Shown here: piece by piece, positions 27,023 to 36,321 of the stretch | How the letters are laid out: each line of letters opens with the position of its first letter | How positions within the stretch are numbered: the stretch's first letter is position 1 | From: Rhizobium halophilum | Lineage (GTDB): Bacteria > Pseudomonadota > Alphaproteobacteria > Rhizobiales > Rhizobiaceae | Assembly (NCBI RefSeq): GCF_021648825.1 | Contig: NZ_JAKJHS010000009.1 | Location: forward strand, 102,017 to 166,016 | Length of the DNA stretch: 64,000 nt | Reading direction: 5' to 3' | The notes under the pieces: generated by a model | What the model saw: the letters and a program-made list of their open reading frames with translations, nothing else | The model's database searches: none | What the model was told of the DNA's origin: nothing | Made by a program: the position numbers and the translations under genes

Positions 27023-29372
27023 CTAGGCAGGGTACGGTAAAGCTCGGATGGGTGGGGACGCTGAGCGAGACGACGGTTCCCTTGCCCATGCAGGAGCGAA
27101 TCCGCATCGTGCCGCCGTGCAATGCCACCAGCGAGCGGGAGATAGCGAGGCCAAGGCCGGAGCCGCCCTTGCTCTTGGCATACTGGCTCTGAACCTGTTC
27201 GAAAGGCTGGCCGATCTTGCTCATCGCCGTCTGTGGAATGCCGATCCCCGTATCGGCGATCGTCAGCAGGACACCCGATTCCGATCGCCGCGCACGCACG
27301 ATGATGCGGCCTCCTTCGTTGGTGAACTTCACGGCGTTTGACAGGAGGTTCAGCATGACCTGCTTCATCGCGCGGCGATCTCCGACGAGGCCGAGGTCTG
27401 CAGAGACGCACTGCTCGATCGAGATATTCTTTTCCTCGGCAGCGATGGAGGTCAAGCGCAGGCTTTCTTCGATCAGGGGTGCAAGGTCGATCGTCTCGCA
27501 CTGGATCTTCATATGGCCGGCTTCGATCTTCGACATGTCGAGAATGTCATTGATGACGTTGAGCAGGTGCTTGCCGCTGTCGTGGATGTCGCGGGCATAT
27601 TCACCGTATTTCGGCGAGCCAACGGGGCCGAACATCTCGTTTACGAGAATCTCCGAAAAGCCGAGAATGGCGTTGAGCGGGGTGCGCAGCTCGTGGCTCA
27701 TGTTGGCGAGGAACTCAGACTTCGCCTTGTTGGCAGCCTGGGCACGTTCCTTTTCCGCCTGATAGTTGGCGTTGGCGACCGAAAGCTCTTCCTTCTGCCG
27801 CTCCAGCTTCTTCTGCGAGGCCGAAAGGTCGCTGATCGTCGCCATCAAGCGGCGTTCCGATTCACGCAGCCGCTCCTGATGACGTTTCATGACGGTGATG
27901 TCGGTACCGACGGAAACCATGCCGCCATCGCGTGTGCGGCGCTCGTTGATCTGCAGCCAGCGCTCGTCGGCAAGCTGCACTTCGGTCGTCCGCGATAGCC
28001 CGTGCTGGTCCGGGTCGGCGATGCGGCGCTCGATCACCGGACGTGCGGCTGCGGCCTTGACGACGGCCTTTTCTGTGCCGGGAACGAGGACATTGTCAGG
28101 AAGACCGTAGGCCTGCTGGAAGTGCGCGTTGCACATCACGAGACGGTCGTTCTTGTCCCACAGGACGAAGGCCTCAGACGTGCACTCGATTGCATCGGCC
28201 AGACGCTGGTCGGCTTCGGCATAGCGTTGTGCCAGACGGTGCTGCTCGGTGACGTCCATGGCAATACCGATGACATGGGTGCGGCCGCTGGCGTTGCGGA
28301 CGACCTGGGCGCGGGCGCGCATCCAGACGTAGTGGCCGGCGGCGTGACGCATGCGGAACACCTGGTCGACCTGCTTGGCATTGCCGCGGCTGATGGCGCG
28401 GGCAAGCGCGTAGAGGTTGCCATCGGTCGGGTGCATCATTCGGGCGGCATCGGCAAACGACAAAACGCTGCCCGCCGGCGGCAGGCCGAGCATTTCGTAC
28501 ATAGAGCCGGACCAAAAGAGCCGGCGGTTGGCCACGTCGAAGTCCCAGAGGCCGCAACGACCGCGCGACAGAGCGGTTTCGATGCGCAGGTTGCTTTCAA
28601 GGAAGGTATCGTCGGCTTCGCGCGCCCGCTTTACCTGCATGTAGTAGGCGTACAGGATGACCAGCAGGATGACCGAGATGCAGGAAAACAGCGTGACATT
28701 GAGGGAAACCTCGTGACGCCAGAAATGATGCATCGTGGCGAGCGAGCGGGCAGCGACGATCAGACCGCCGTCATTGCCGACCGGCTGGATGGCGGCGTAA
28801 TGAGGCTCGCCGCCGATCGAAGTCTCGATCAGGCCAGAGCCGCCGAAGCGGCGCAGCGCTGCGGTTTCCGGAAGGAGGGCCGTTAGCTGCAGGCCGACAT
28901 AGGCGGAAGCGCCGGCGCCGCCGAAGATCTTTCCCGAAGGGGCCACGAGAAGCAGGAAGGATTCCGGACCAAGCCGGTCCTCCGGAAGAAAGGTTGCGAG
29001 CCGCGCTTCCGCTGATTGGCGATCTGCATCGCTGATGGCGGCGCTCTGGTCGGAGAATGCCGCAACGGCAGTGGCCGCGACCAGGGCGGTCGCCTGGCGT
29101 GCGCCCTCCTGCATCCTGTCGTATTCTGACATCATCCCCACGCTGCGAGAGGTGGCAACAACGGCAAGGAAAGCGAGGATGAGCAGCGGGATGGATCGCT
29201 TCAGCACGAGCTCGACACGCGGAAGCTGGCGGGAAATCGGGGTCACCGTCAGATCAGGCTTGGAGCCGAACAGCCCGGAAGCCCGCTTCATCACCGGAAA
29301 TTTGAGACGCAAGAACCCCTCGCCGACGGGTCCCCGCCGCGCGTCCGCCATCGTTTTCATCTGACCCCTCAT
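27012..29372 (-). CDS. Membrane PAS-domain histidine kinase
   Basis: The 786-residue protein has two transmembrane helices (about 58-80 and 222-243) enclosing a periplasmic sensor of 140 residues. Two PAS domains follow (about 250-370 and 375-490), then a coiled coil, the H-box NMSHELRTPLNAILGFSEI (His about 561), the ATPase N-box (NLLSNAVKFT), ADTGIGIP and GGSGLGLAIS. There is no receiver domain, so it would phosphorylate a separate partner. No response regulator is adjacent. It converges on glnE with an 11-base overlap. The upstream region is AT-rich and holds its promoter. Confidence 0.88.
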   Translation of the reverse strand: MRGQMKTMADARRGPVGEGFLRLKFPVMKRASGLFGSKPDLTVTPISRQLPRVELVLKRSIPLLILAFLAVVATSRSVGMMSEYDRMQEGARQATALVAATAVAAFSDQSAAISDADRQSAEARLATFLPEDRLGPESFLLLVAPSGKIFGGAGASAYVGLQLTALLPETAALRRFGGSGLIETSIGGEPHYAAIQPVGNDGGLIVAARSLATMHHFWRHEVSLNVTLFSCISVILLVILYAYYMQVKRAREADDTFLESNLRIETALSRGRCGLWDFDVANRRLFWSGSMYEMLGLPPAGSVLSFADAARMMHPTDGNLYALARAISRGNAKQVDQVFRMRHAAGHYVWMRARAQVVRNASGRTHVIGIAMDVTEQHRLAQRYAEADQRLADAIECTSEAFVLWDKNDRLVMCNAHFQQAYGLPDNVLVPGTEKAVVKAAAARPVIERRIADPDQHGLSRTTEVQLADERWLQINERRTRDGGMVSVGTDITVMKRHQERLRESERRLMATISDLSASQKKLERQKEELSVANANYQAEKERAQAANKAKSEFLANMSHELRTPLNAILGFSEILVNEMFGPVGSPKYGEYARDIHDSGKHLLNVINDILDMSKIEAGHMKIQCETIDLAPLIEESLRLTSIAAEEKNISIEQCVSADLGLVGDRRAMKQVMLNLLSNAVKFTNEGGRIIVRARRSESGVLLTIADTGIGIPQTAMSKIGQPFEQVQSQYAKSKGGSGLGLAISRSLVALHGGTMRIRSCMGKGTVVSLSVPTHPSFTVPCLATS

Positions 29373-29512
29373 GGAAATCCGGCGCGCCGCTCGCCCGAAT
29401 CTACCCTAATGAATCATGAGTGATTCGCTGTGTCCAGAGAAATGCTAAGACTTTTTTAAGATGTTGATTTTGCTTCGATTCCCGCAGAATCTCAGGCTGT
29501 GGCGGATGACCA

Positions 29513-32161
29513 TTAGCTCTTCAGCATGCGTTCCACGATGTCGCGAACATCGTTGGAGAGCATGCCGCTGCGGTCGATAGACAGAAGTGCCGCCCGCGCT
29601 TGGTCGGCCCGCTGAGGCTCAAGAGACCGCCATGACCGCATTGAGGTCAGAATCCTCGCCGCAAGCTGCGGGTTTTTTGGATCTATATCGAGGATCTGCT
29701 CGGCGAGGAAGCGGTACCCTTCGCCGTCCGCGCGGTTGAAGCCGGTCGGATTGGAGAAGGCGAAACTGCCTACCAGCGCGCGGACGCGATTTGGGTTGCC
29801 GCTGACAAAATGCGCGTTGTCCATGAGCGACTTGACGCGGTCGAGGGTTCCAGCCCCCGGGACGGTTGCCTGCACGGAGAACCACTTGTCGAGGACGAGC
29901 GGATTGCTGTCAAACCGCTTCAGGAAGGTTTCCAGTGACGTGGCCGTTTCCACGGTATCGGGGAAGCGGTGCGTAAGGAGGGTCAGCGCGTGCAACAGGT
30001 CGGTCATGTTGTTGGCGGAACCGAAGGCCTTTGCGGCAAGCGACGGCGATTGCTCTGCATAGGTCAGATAGCTCAGCGCACTGTTGCGCAAAGCGCGCTT
30101 CCCAGCACTTTGAGCATCGGGGCTGAACTCGCTGTCGGCATGCGTCTCGACGAGGAGACGTCGGAAGAGGTCTTTGCCTGCCGTTGCAATCGCCCGAAGA
30201 ACTGCCGTGCGTCCGGCATGGATCGCATCCGGGTCGTTGTTGCTTCCGAGTTCGCGGGCGATATCGCTTTCGCTTGGAAGCGCAAGCACCTGGGCCCGGA
30301 AGGCCGGCTCCAGTGCATCATTGCCTGCTGTCTCGAGGAGAGCGGAGATCAAGGCCGGCGAGGCCTCGACCTCCTTGCCATCGCGTGCATGCCGGGAAGC
30401 CTGCATGAGGTTGGGCAAAGCGAGATCGGTCAGCGCCTGCCAGCGGGCGAAAAGGTCGCTGTCGTGGCGTGCAATGTGGTCAAGGTCCTCGGCGCTCTGG
30501 TCGAGATGCAGGTTGATCGGGGCGGAGAAGCTGCGGTTGAGCGACAGCACCGGCCGCGAGGAGATGCCGGAGAAGGTAAATACCTGGGTCCGCTCGGTCA
30601 GATGCAGCACGTCGCCTGTGACTTCGCCACCTGAGACGGTCGTCGGCGTCGCGACGGAGCCGTTGTCGAGGATCAGCGCGAAGGAGAGGGGGATGTACAT
30701 CGGCTCCTTGGTTGGCTGACCGGGCGTCGCCGGCACGCGCTGCTCAAGGGACAAGGTAAAGGTCGATGCGGCGGCATCATAAGCGCCGGACGCGGTCACG
30801 AGCGGCGTGCCGGCCTGATGATACCAGAGCGAGAACTGGGTGAGGTCGCGACCGGTGGCATCCTCGAAGCACTTTACGAAGTCCTCGACCGTTGCCGCGT
30901 CGCCATCGTGCCGTTCGAAGTAAAGGTCCATGCCCTTCTTGAAGCCTTCCGGCCCAAGCAGCGTGGCGATCATGCGGATCACCTCGGAGCCTTTTTCGTA
31001 AACGGTGGTCGTGTAGAAGTTGTTGATCTCGCGGTATTTGGTCGGCCGCACCGGATGGGCGAGCGGCCCGGCGTCTTCCGGGAATTGCTCGGATTTCAGG
31101 TGCCGGACCTCGGCGATGCGCTTAACGGGCCGAGAGCGCATGTCGGCGGAAAACTCGTGGTCGCGGAAGACGGTGAGGCCTTCCTTCAAGCTCAGCTGGA
31201 ACCAATCGCGGCAGGTAATGCGATTGCCGGTCCAGTTATGGAAGTACTCGTGGGCGATGATCGCCTCGATATTCGCGTAATCCTGGTCGGTTGCAGTTTC
31301 GGGGTCGGCAAGGACGTACTTGTCGTTGAAGACGTTGAGCCCCTTGTTCTCCATGGCCCCCATATTGAAGTCGGACACGGCGACGATCATGAAAATGTCG
31401 AGGTCGTATTCGCAGCCAAAACGTTCCTCGTCCCACTTCATCGAACGCTTCAGCGCGTCCATGGCGTAGGTCGCACGCGGCTCCTTGCCGTGCTCGACGT
31501 AGATCTTCAGCGCCACCTCGCGACCGGACATGGTGGTGAACGTGTCTTCGACGACGCCGAGATCGCCGGCGACCAGCGCGAACAAATAGCTCGGCTTCGG
31601 ATGCGGATCGAACCAGGCGGCGAAGTGGCGGCCTTCATCGTAATTACCGCCGCCGAGAAAGTTGCCGTTTGACAGCAGCAGCGGGTTGGCTGCCTTGTCT
31701 CCGATGATTGTGATCGTGTAGGGCGCAAGAACGTCCGGACGGTCGGGAAAATAGGTAATGCGGCGGAAGCCTTCGGCCTCACACTGGGTGCAATAGACGC
31801 CGTTGGTGCGGTAGAGCCCCATCAGTTGCGTATTGGCTTGCGGGTTGATGAAGGTCGTGACCGTGATCTCGAAGGGTGACGCTTCGGGCAAGTCGAGGAT
31901 TGTCAGCGATTGGGGCGTTGCCTCATACTGCTCAGCGGGCAACTCGTTCTGGTCCAGCAGCAGGCCTGACAGCGTCAGTTCATCCCCGTCAAGTACCAAG
32001 GGAGCCTTCGGGTCGACACCCTCGCGGCGATGGAAGATAAGTCGCGCGTCGACCTTGGTATTGGTAGGGTCGAGTTCGAAGGTGAGATCCACCCGTTCCA
32101 GAACGAAATCCGTAGGACGGTAGTTTGCCAGTTCGACAACTTTTCTTTCGGATGTACTCAT
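29513..32161 (-). CDS. pepN: Aminopeptidase N (M1 family)
   Basis: This 882-residue cytosolic zinc aminopeptidase has the exopeptidase motif GAMENKG near 260 and the zinc site HEYFHNWTGNRIT (His about 303), with the third ligand in LKEGLTVFRDHEF. The four-domain length agrees with the proteobacterial PepN. It releases N-terminal residues from peptides. The gene is single, facing away from the DMT gene. Confidence 0.96.
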   Translation of the reverse strand: MSTSERKVVELANYRPTDFVLERVDLTFELDPTNTKVDARLIFHRREGVDPKAPLVLDGDELTLSGLLLDQNELPAEQYEATPQSLTILDLPEASPFEITVTTFINPQANTQLMGLYRTNGVYCTQCEAEGFRRITYFPDRPDVLAPYTITIIGDKAANPLLLSNGNFLGGGNYDEGRHFAAWFDPHPKPSYLFALVAGDLGVVEDTFTTMSGREVALKIYVEHGKEPRATYAMDALKRSMKWDEERFGCEYDLDIFMIVAVSDFNMGAMENKGLNVFNDKYVLADPETATDQDYANIEAIIAHEYFHNWTGNRITCRDWFQLSLKEGLTVFRDHEFSADMRSRPVKRIAEVRHLKSEQFPEDAGPLAHPVRPTKYREINNFYTTTVYEKGSEVIRMIATLLGPEGFKKGMDLYFERHDGDAATVEDFVKCFEDATGRDLTQFSLWYHQAGTPLVTASGAYDAAASTFTLSLEQRVPATPGQPTKEPMYIPLSFALILDNGSVATPTTVSGGEVTGDVLHLTERTQVFTFSGISSRPVLSLNRSFSAPINLHLDQSAEDLDHIARHDSDLFARWQALTDLALPNLMQASRHARDGKEVEASPALISALLETAGNDALEPAFRAQVLALPSESDIARELGSNNDPDAIHAGRTAVLRAIATAGKDLFRRLLVETHADSEFSPDAQSAGKRALRNSALSYLTYAEQSPSLAAKAFGSANNMTDLLHALTLLTHRFPDTVETATSLETFLKRFDSNPLVLDKWFSVQATVPGAGTLDRVKSLMDNAHFVSGNPNRVRALVGSFAFSNPTGFNRADGEGYRFLAEQILDIDPKNPQLAARILTSMRSWRSLEPQRADQARAALLSIDRSGMLSNDVRDIVERMLKS

Positions 32162-32528
32162 TCGTACACAGTCTTCCTGTTCGTAGATGAAAGGTTCTGG
32201 AGGCCGATCTGGCGGCGTCAGCTTCGGAAGTTTGAGATGGTAGAGGCCAGCGGCGCCGGTGTTCTGCTGATTGATCGCGCCGGTTGACGGTGCGGGCGGT
32301 CAGCAGAAGAAGTCACAACGGCATTCCTTTCCTTGGCGGGGATGACCCGAACGCTAACAAAGGGATGCTAACATGATGCTAACGGGTATCGCACCGGTTC
32401 CGGTTCAAGCATTGTTTTTATCGATTCATCAAGACTTTTGATGCTGCACAGTGAGCCATTGCTTTAGTCTAAGGGATCTAACCTCGCGCCACCTTGCTCT
32501 CTCGCAAAAGCAACACCCAAGAGTTCTC
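32162..32528. promoter_or_regulatory. Divergent spacer between pepN and DMT transporter gene
   Basis: No gene is evident in these 367 bases. The middle contains three GCTAAC elements at 32353, 32367 and 32378, the last two within exact GATGCTAAC repeats (32364-32372 and 32375-32383). An AT-rich segment follows at 32410-32440. The repeats may be a binding site for a regulator of one of the two divergent genes. Confidence 0.4.
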
Positions 32529-33467
32529 ATGACATCAGATGTGGGCAGCCCCCTGCGCGGGATCATGTTCAAGATCCTCTCCGTCGTCATCTTCGTGATG
32601 ATGCAGACTTGCATAAAGGCGGCGGGCGCGGACGTCCCCGCAGGGCAGATCACCTTCTTCCGCTCCGCCTTCGCGCTGGTTCCCATCATCGCCTACCTGG
32701 CCTGGCAGAGGGATCTGCGCACCGCGGTGAGAACCGAGCGGCCTTTCGGGCACCTAAAGCGTGGCTTCTTCGGCATCCTCTCCATGGCCTTCGGCTTCTA
32801 TGGCCTGGTTCATCTGCCGCTGCCGGAGGCAATCGCGATCGGCTACGCCTCGCCCCTGATGGCCGTGATATTCGCCGCGCTCATCCTTGGTGAGACGGTG
32901 CGGGTCTATCGATGGAGCGCGGTGGTGGCGGGTTTGATTGGGGTATTGATCGTCTCCTGGCCAAAGTTGACGCTCTTCCAGGACAACGGCCTGCAGTCGC
33001 AACAGGCCCTGGGTGCCGCCGCCGTCCTGCTGGCGGCCGTGCTCAGCGGGCTTGCCATGGTTCAGGTGCGCCAACTGGTGCGGACTGAAAAGACCCCGAC
33101 GATCGTGTTCTATTTTTCGTTGACCGGCGCCTTATTCTCGCTGGTGAGCCTGCCGTTTGGTTGGACGGCGCTGAGCGGCCAGCAGGCGTTCCTGCTGATA
33201 TCGTCCGGCCTGTTCGGGGGCGTGGCGCAGATCTTCCTGACAGAAAGCTATCGTCATGCGGACGTGTCGGCGGTGGCGCCGTTCGAATATACGTCGTTCC
33301 TGCTGGGGATCGTCATTGCCTTTGTGCTGTTCAACGACGTTCCGACGCTTCCGATGATCATCGGCACCGCCATCACCATGGCTGCCGGCATCTTCATCGT
33401 CTATCGCGAGCATCGGCTTGGGATCGAGCGGAAGGCCGCTCGGAAGGCCTCGGCGCCGCCAGGCTGA
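32529..33467 (+). CDS. EamA/DMT family transporter
   Basis: From ATG 32529 the product has 312 residues and about ten hydrophobic helices arranged as two EamA repeats. The first contains GQITFFRSAFAL and PLPEAIAIGYASPL, the second AQIFLTESYRHADVSAVAPFEYTS. Such proteins export or import small metabolites. The longer frame to 32451 would add a hydrophilic leader that DMT proteins lack. The substrate is unknown. Confidence 0.85.
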   Translation: MTSDVGSPLRGIMFKILSVVIFVMMQTCIKAAGADVPAGQITFFRSAFALVPIIAYLAWQRDLRTAVRTERPFGHLKRGFFGILSMAFGFYGLVHLPLPEAIAIGYASPLMAVIFAALILGETVRVYRWSAVVAGLIGVLIVSWPKLTLFQDNGLQSQQALGAAAVLLAAVLSGLAMVQVRQLVRTEKTPTIVFYFSLTGALFSLVSLPFGWTALSGQQAFLLISSGLFGGVAQIFLTESYRHADVSAVAPFEYTSFLLGIVIAFVLFNDVPTLPMIIGTAITMAAGIFIVYREHRLGIERKAARKASAPPG

Positions 33468-33475
33468 TCAAGGGA

Positions 33476-33661
33476 TCAAAGGGGGATGCCGGCGGTTAGC
33501 GGATTGGCAGCAGGGACATCGCCACGGCGGACGGCGGAGGCGTGGCGGTATTCGCGGGCAGCACTGATTGCAGTGTTCACGTCCTCATAGGTTCGCCGCA
33601 ATGCGCGGAGGGGATAAAGCTCTCTCATGATGCTGGTCTCTTGCTTTGCGTCTGCTCTCAT
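33476..33661 (-). CDS. Small basic hypothetical protein
   Basis: A 61-residue frame contains a helical block MRELYPLRALRRTYEDVNTA and a tail ending in PLTAGIPL. It starts in an ATGA overlap with the stop of the upstream small ORF, or at an internal ATG 33628. The overlap suggests the two are coupled. I do not recognise a family; the composition resembles short rhizobial proteins found next to UDG or DMT genes. Confidence 0.45.
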   Translation of the reverse strand: MRADAKQETSIMRELYPLRALRRTYEDVNTAISAAREYRHASAVRRGDVPAANPLTAGIPL

Positions 33662-33849
33662 CGCTCACGAAAATCGGCGAAAATCGCGGCCGGACGCGTG
33701 ATCGTGTCCAGCCGGCCCATCGCGCGAGCAGTAAGCTGCTCGTTCGTGGCAGAGCCGAAGCGGTGGTAGCCGCTGGTTGAGCGCGGCGCCAGGCCAGCGA
33801 TACGAAGGCTCTCAAAGCCTGAATGGATAGGGCGGGCACGACACGTCAT
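33658..33849 (-). CDS. Small hypothetical protein, coupled to next ORF
   Basis: The 63-residue frame starts at ATG 33849 with AAGGAACCAAGG just upstream and ends at TGA overlapping the next start (ATGA). The sequence is polar with YHRFGSATNEQL and AIFADFRER segments, and lacks a signal peptide or membrane helix. No family is recognised. Coupling with the following ORF and consistent codon use speak for a real pair. Confidence 0.45.
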   Translation of the reverse strand: MTCRARPIHSGFESLRIAGLAPRSTSGYHRFGSATNEQLTARAMGRLDTITRPAAIFADFRER

Positions 33850-33997
33850 GGCCTTGGTTCCTTGTATTCGTCCTCCCAAGACACATCCCAATATTGCGGC
33901 GCAGCAATGATTCGGCAATGCAGCATTGAGCGTCACTGCCATGCGCGATTTGCATGGCATTTGAAATAATGCCTTAACGTTCATCAACTGATGGGAA

Positions 33998-34852
33998 TCA
34001 GGGCTTCGCGATCGCCTGCGAAAACAGCAGCAAATCCGCCCAGGCGAGCGCTTTGTTCGCCGGCGCTGTCAGAAGTTCTTGCGGATGCAGTGTCGCAAGA
34101 GCCTTCGCCGTGCGGGTGTTGACCGCCACCTCACGCCATTGGCCGCGCAGGCTGTGGATGGTGCCGGTCTCGCCGAGGAAGAATCGCGCGGTGAAGTTGC
34201 CAAGCAGGAGAAGATGGTCCGGCTCCGCCAGTGCGATCTGCCGCTCGATGAAAGGCCGGCAGATGGCCGTTTCAGCCGGCGAGGGCATCCGGTTGCCGGG
34301 GGGGCGCCACGGAATGATGTTGGTAAGGACAACCACCTCCCGGGAAAGCCCGATCGCCGCCAGCATCCGGTCCAGCAATTGCCCCTGCCGCCCGGAGAAG
34401 GGGATGCCGTCGCGGTCGTCGTCAGCGTTTGGCATCGGGCCGATCACCATGATCTTTGACGCCGGGTCGCCGGAGAGGAAGACGGTGGAGCGGGCGCTGT
34501 TTTTCAGGTTGCAGCCGCCGAAAGCTTCCAGCGCCGTTTGCAGCTCGTCGAGCGACCGAGCGCTCTCCGCAGCCAGTTGTGCGGCCGCGACCGCCTGATC
34601 GTTCGGCATGGCAACCGGCGGCGGATTGAGCGGCGAGGACGGTGCTGACGCCGTGCGGCTCTTGCGCTCCGCTTGCCCGGCGGGGGCGGGTCCCTGCACC
34701 CGCTGAACCTGTTCACGGGCCGCCTGCTGCAGGGCAAACTCCTCAAACCGGTCGATCGGCTGATCTTCAAGCAGCCAGTCGACCCCCGCATCGGCATAAA
34801 AATGCAGAAGTGTTGCAAGCTCGGCCGCTTCGAGATCTTTCGCCTGGATCAT
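33998..34852 (-). CDS. Uracil-DNA glycosylase superfamily protein (family 4-like, divergent motifs)
   Basis: This 284-residue protein has an extra N-terminal region of about 90 residues, then a UDG domain. Recognisable blocks are GIPFSGRQGQLLDRMLAAIGL, NIIPWRPPGNRMPSPAE and HLLLLGNFTARFFLG. Family 4 enzymes use four cysteines for an iron-sulfur cluster. Here only GGCNLK and AICRPF keep a cysteine, while the CxxC and KCRPP positions are changed. The catalytic GEAPG motif also reads GPMPNAD. Fold assignment is good, activity on uracil is uncertain. The start at 34852 is used. Confidence 0.75.
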   Translation of the reverse strand: MIQAKDLEAAELATLLHFYADAGVDWLLEDQPIDRFEEFALQQAAREQVQRVQGPAPAGQAERKSRTASAPSSPLNPPPVAMPNDQAVAAAQLAAESARSLDELQTALEAFGGCNLKNSARSTVFLSGDPASKIMVIGPMPNADDDRDGIPFSGRQGQLLDRMLAAIGLSREVVVLTNIIPWRPPGNRMPSPAETAICRPFIERQIALAEPDHLLLLGNFTARFFLGETGTIHSLRGQWREVAVNTRTAKALATLHPQELLTAPANKALAWADLLLFSQAIAKP

Positions 34853-34890
34853 CCTCCCACTCTAGCGGAGGGTCGGGCGCGGGAAAAGCA

Positions 34891-36183
34891 TCAAGCTGCC
34901 CATTGTGCCAGATCCTCGCTTTCTCCGATCAGCGCCAGGCCGTGGGCGATGGAGAGAAGCTCGCCGCCGCTCTCGATCTTGTCTGTCCCAAAGCGGCGAA
35001 TAAAGATGTCGCGCACGGCCGGCACGAAGGAGGTGCCGCCGGTAAGGAAGACCTTGTCGATGGCCGCGGGCGCCGTGTCCGTCTCGACCAGCACTTGGTC
35101 GAGCGCGGCCTCGATGCGGGAAAGGTCGTCGGCGATCCAGCTCTCGAAGTCGCGGCGCCGGACGGCCTTGCGGCCGGCCTTGCCGAGCGGCGCGAAGCTG
35201 AACTCAGCCTCGTCCGCCGCCGACAGCGCCATCTTCGTCGCCGACACTGCCTGGTAGAGCGGATAGCCCTCGTCATGCTCGACGAGATCGACGAAGAGTT
35301 CGAGCTTTTCCGGCTCCAGGGAGGAGCGCACCAGCGATTGCAGGTCGGAAAACTCCTTCGATCCCTTGAAGATCGACAGCTGGTTCCAGCGTGAGAAGCT
35401 GGTGTAGTAATTGCTCGGCACGTCGAGCAGTTTGTCGAAGCTCTTGAACCGGCTCCCCTTGCCGATCTCCGGCGCCACCAGATGCTCGATCATGCGCGCA
35501 TCGAACTGGTCGCCGGCAATGCCGACGCCGGAATGGCCGATCGGGGTGGCGGAGAGCTTCCCGCCATGGCGCTCGAAGCGGATCAGCGAATAGTCGGTCG
35601 TGCCGCCGCCGAAATCCGCCACCAGCACATTGGCGTCCTTCTGCAGGTTCTGGGCGAAGTAATGGGCCGCCGCGACCGGCTCGTAGACATAGGCGATCTC
35701 CGGAAATCCGAGCCGCGTCAGCGCCGTGTTGTAGCGCTCGAGTGCCAGATCCGCATCGGCGCTGGCGCCGGCGAACTGCACCGGACGGCCGACGACGATG
35801 CGCGAGACGTCTGACGGCCAGGCCTCGCCCGCATAGGCGGAAAGCCGCCGCAGGAAGATCTCCATCAGGTCGTCGAACTGGTGGCGGCGGGCGAAGATCA
35901 GCGTGCCCTGGAAGAGCGGGCTTGCCGCAAAGGTCTTGATCGACTGCAGGAAGCGGCAGTCGCCCGGATTGTCGATGAAGGCGCGGATCGCCGCCTGTCC
36001 CGCCTCGACCTTCAGCGCCTGCGCGCCGAGCTGCCTGTCCTTCATGAAGGAGAGCGCCGTGCGCATCGTGTCGGTGGTGCCGGCACTGCTCGCAAACGGC
36101 ATGGACTGCGTGGCCCCATCGCCTTCCGCCAGTGCAATGACGGTGTTGGTCGTGCCGAAATCCAGCCCCAGCGCCCGTGCCAT
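34891..36183 (-). CDS. Hsp70-family ATPase lacking the peptide-binding domain (YegD-like)
   Basis: The 430-residue protein is an actin-fold ATPase of the Hsp70 superfamily. Phosphate loops are visible as LGLDFGTTNTV at the N-terminus and VADFGGGTTDYSL near 190, and the adenosine motif is FLTGGTSFVPAV near 390. The chain ends after the nucleotide domain, so the C-terminal substrate-binding domain of DnaK is absent, as in YegD-type proteins. Its partner and function are unclear. It is separated from the UDG gene by only 38 bases and reads in the same direction. Confidence 0.88.
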   Translation of the reverse strand: MARALGLDFGTTNTVIALAEGDGATQSMPFASSAGTTDTMRTALSFMKDRQLGAQALKVEAGQAAIRAFIDNPGDCRFLQSIKTFAASPLFQGTLIFARRHQFDDLMEIFLRRLSAYAGEAWPSDVSRIVVGRPVQFAGASADADLALERYNTALTRLGFPEIAYVYEPVAAAHYFAQNLQKDANVLVADFGGGTTDYSLIRFERHGGKLSATPIGHSGVGIAGDQFDARMIEHLVAPEIGKGSRFKSFDKLLDVPSNYYTSFSRWNQLSIFKGSKEFSDLQSLVRSSLEPEKLELFVDLVEHDEGYPLYQAVSATKMALSAADEAEFSFAPLGKAGRKAVRRRDFESWIADDLSRIEAALDQVLVETDTAPAAIDKVFLTGGTSFVPAVRDIFIRRFGTDKIESGGELLSIAHGLALIGESEDLAQWAA

Positions 36184-36321
36184 GGCAGTGCTCCTCGTCC
36201 AGTCGTGATTATTGAACCCGGAGCATCAGCCCGGAAACGCCAAAGGGCGCCTGCCGCGCCCTGGTGAAATCGAGCGCGCCTGATGGCACAGGGCGGGCGG
36301 GATGGCAAGGGCGGGAGTCGC

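Noticed and set aside
29440..29462. CTAA-N7-TTAAG as CtrA box of the PAS kinase gene
   Set aside because: The match is poor in the first half-site and AT-rich sequence there makes chance likely.
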